NCBI RefSeq assembly: GCF_006539825.1
Contig: NZ_BJNT01000008.1
Location: forward strand, 121,500 to 185,499
Length of the DNA: 64,000 nucleotides
DNA from: Corynebacterium variabile
GTDB lineage: Bacteria; Actinomycetota; Actinomycetes; Mycobacteriales; Mycobacteriaceae
Direction of reading: 5' to 3'
Shown: in pieces, positions 63,304 through 64,000 of the stretch
Layout: each line of letters starts with the position of its first letter
Position numbering within the stretch: position 1 is the first letter of the stretch
Position numbers and translations under genes: made by a program
Notes under the pieces: generated by a model
Database searches by the model: none
Seen by the model: the letters and a program-made list of their open reading frames with translations, nothing else
Told to the model about the DNA's origin: nothing

Positions 63304-63978
63304 TCACTCCTCCACGCGGATCCCGAGATGCCGCGCGAAGGCGGTGGACAGCAGGGCGACCTGCACCGGGGACAGCGTCATCCCCCGCAGCCCGTCCGGG
63401 TTGCGGACGCCGCGGATCTCCAGTCCACGCAGATCGACGTTCCGGGCCTTCGCGTTGACCGCATCGAAGGCGTCGACCTGGCAGTTCTCGAAGGCGACCC
63501 GGTCCGCCCGCACCCCGCCGAGGTCGAGGTCGCCGATCCGGCAGTCACGGAACAGTACGTCGGTGAGGTCCGTGCCGCGCAGGTTGAGGAAGTCGATGCT
63601 GCACCGCTCGATGATGAGTCCCCGGATGCCGGCGTCCACCAGGTCCACTGCGCCGAGCCGGGAGTCGCGGACGATGACGTCCTGCAGACTGACCCGCGAC
63701 GCGTTCAGCGAGGTGGCGTTCACCGTGGTGAGGATGGTGTCGGAGATCCGCGCACCGGCGAGGACCGCGCCGTGGGCGGTGAGACGGTCCAGACGGCAGT
63801 CGATGAGCGTCAGCCCCGACAGGTCACGGGAGATGTCGCCGTCGACGATCTCCGCGAGCACGTGGTCCTGCCGGGGACCGAGCAGGGAGGGATCAATCTC
63901 GTCGAGCCGGCCGGGGAAATCGTCGGCGGACGCGGCGAGGCGACCGACGGTGGGGGCGACGGTGGGGATGGAACGCAT
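63304..63978 (-). CDS. Pentapeptide-repeat protein
   Basis: The 224-residue protein has an irregular A(D/N)LxX-type pentapeptide series (about residues 50-195), for example DLSGLTLIDCRLDRLTAHGA and LNLRGTDLTDVLFRDCRIG, predicting a right-handed quadrilateral beta-helix. Some such proteins protect DNA gyrase, but role cannot be inferred from repeats alone. TATCCC upstream of ATG 63978 may be its -10 box. Nothing else is seen in the last bases of the window. Confidence 0.85.
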   Translation of the reverse strand: MRSIPTVAPTVGRLAASADDFPGRLDEIDPSLLGPRQDHVLAEIVDGDISRDLSGLTLIDCRLDRLTAHGAVLAGARISDTILTTVNATSLNASRVSLQDVIVRDSRLGAVDLVDAGIRGLIIERCSIDFLNLRGTDLTDVLFRDCRIGDLDLGGVRADRVAFENCQVDAFDAVNAKARNVDLRGLEIRGVRNPDGLRGMTLSPVQVALLSTAFARHLGIRVEE

Positions 63979-64000
63979 GATGCCCGGGATAGGACCAGCC

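Overview
The window is a high-GC actinobacterial chromosome segment, almost certainly from a Corynebacterium of the high-GC branch (genus is inference from gene content and order; species not determined). The order ftsH-folE-folP-folB-folK-DUF3180, tilS/hpt, dac, ppa, then ppk2-por-groEL2, glnX-glnH-pknG, ackA-pta and fpr-cysI-cysX-cysH-cysD-cysN is the Corynebacterium arrangement. Many start codons sit 6-9 bases after a TANNNT box, as expected for leaderless mRNAs.

Layout. (i) 1-616: start of a DUF6779 membrane protein. (ii) About 624-7396: a compact integrated element of about 6.8 kb with tyrosine integrase, divergent repressor and excisionase-like gene, a RepA/DnaB-like ATPase with an iteron-like GGTACC array inside its gene, and small phage-type genes. 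It lies exactly at the DUF3180/DUF6779 junction, bounded by a 13-base near-repeat that contains the DUF3180 stop codon. (iii) 7387-12840: folate operon and ftsH. (iv) 12878-17563: a TilS-HPRT fusion, PBP4-type carboxypeptidase, GNAT, SRPBCC protein and pyrophosphatase. (v) 17817-25869: SGNH hydrolase, DUF218 protein, rhodanese, MarR, PPK2, a 37-residue PorH/PorA-like peptide, groEL2 under a CIRCE operator, an M20 peptidase and a LeuA-regulatory-domain-like protein. (vi) 26007-38000: YbdK-type ligase, LytR_C protein, transporters, deformylase, ExoIII, cardiolipin synthase, MarR/MFS and an ABC-2 transporter. (vii) 37540-45457: the GlnX-GlnH-PknG amino-acid sensing and kinase module, then ackA-pta. 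(viii) 45572-59016: assimilatory sulfate reduction with five McbR-like boxes. (ix) 59127-63978: cutinase, GNAT, TrhO, racemase-like, lipoprotein, VOC and pentapeptide-repeat proteins.

In the sulfur region, CysD/N make APS, CysH reduces it to sulfite, CysI reduces sulfite to sulfide with electrons from Fpr (perhaps through CysX), a CbiX-type chelatase supplies siroheme, and a TauE-like protein may move sulfur anions. Two features stand out. CysI carries an extra N-terminal region of about 495 residues built of five degenerate helical repeats. A heterodimeric ABC exporter pair is inserted between cysX and cysH; its two nucleotide-binding domains have lost complementary motifs.

The most interesting points are the CysI repeat extension, the integrated element with its origin-like array and reconstructed attachment site, the complementary degenerate ABC pair, and the TilS-HPRT fusion that keeps an internal ribosome binding site.
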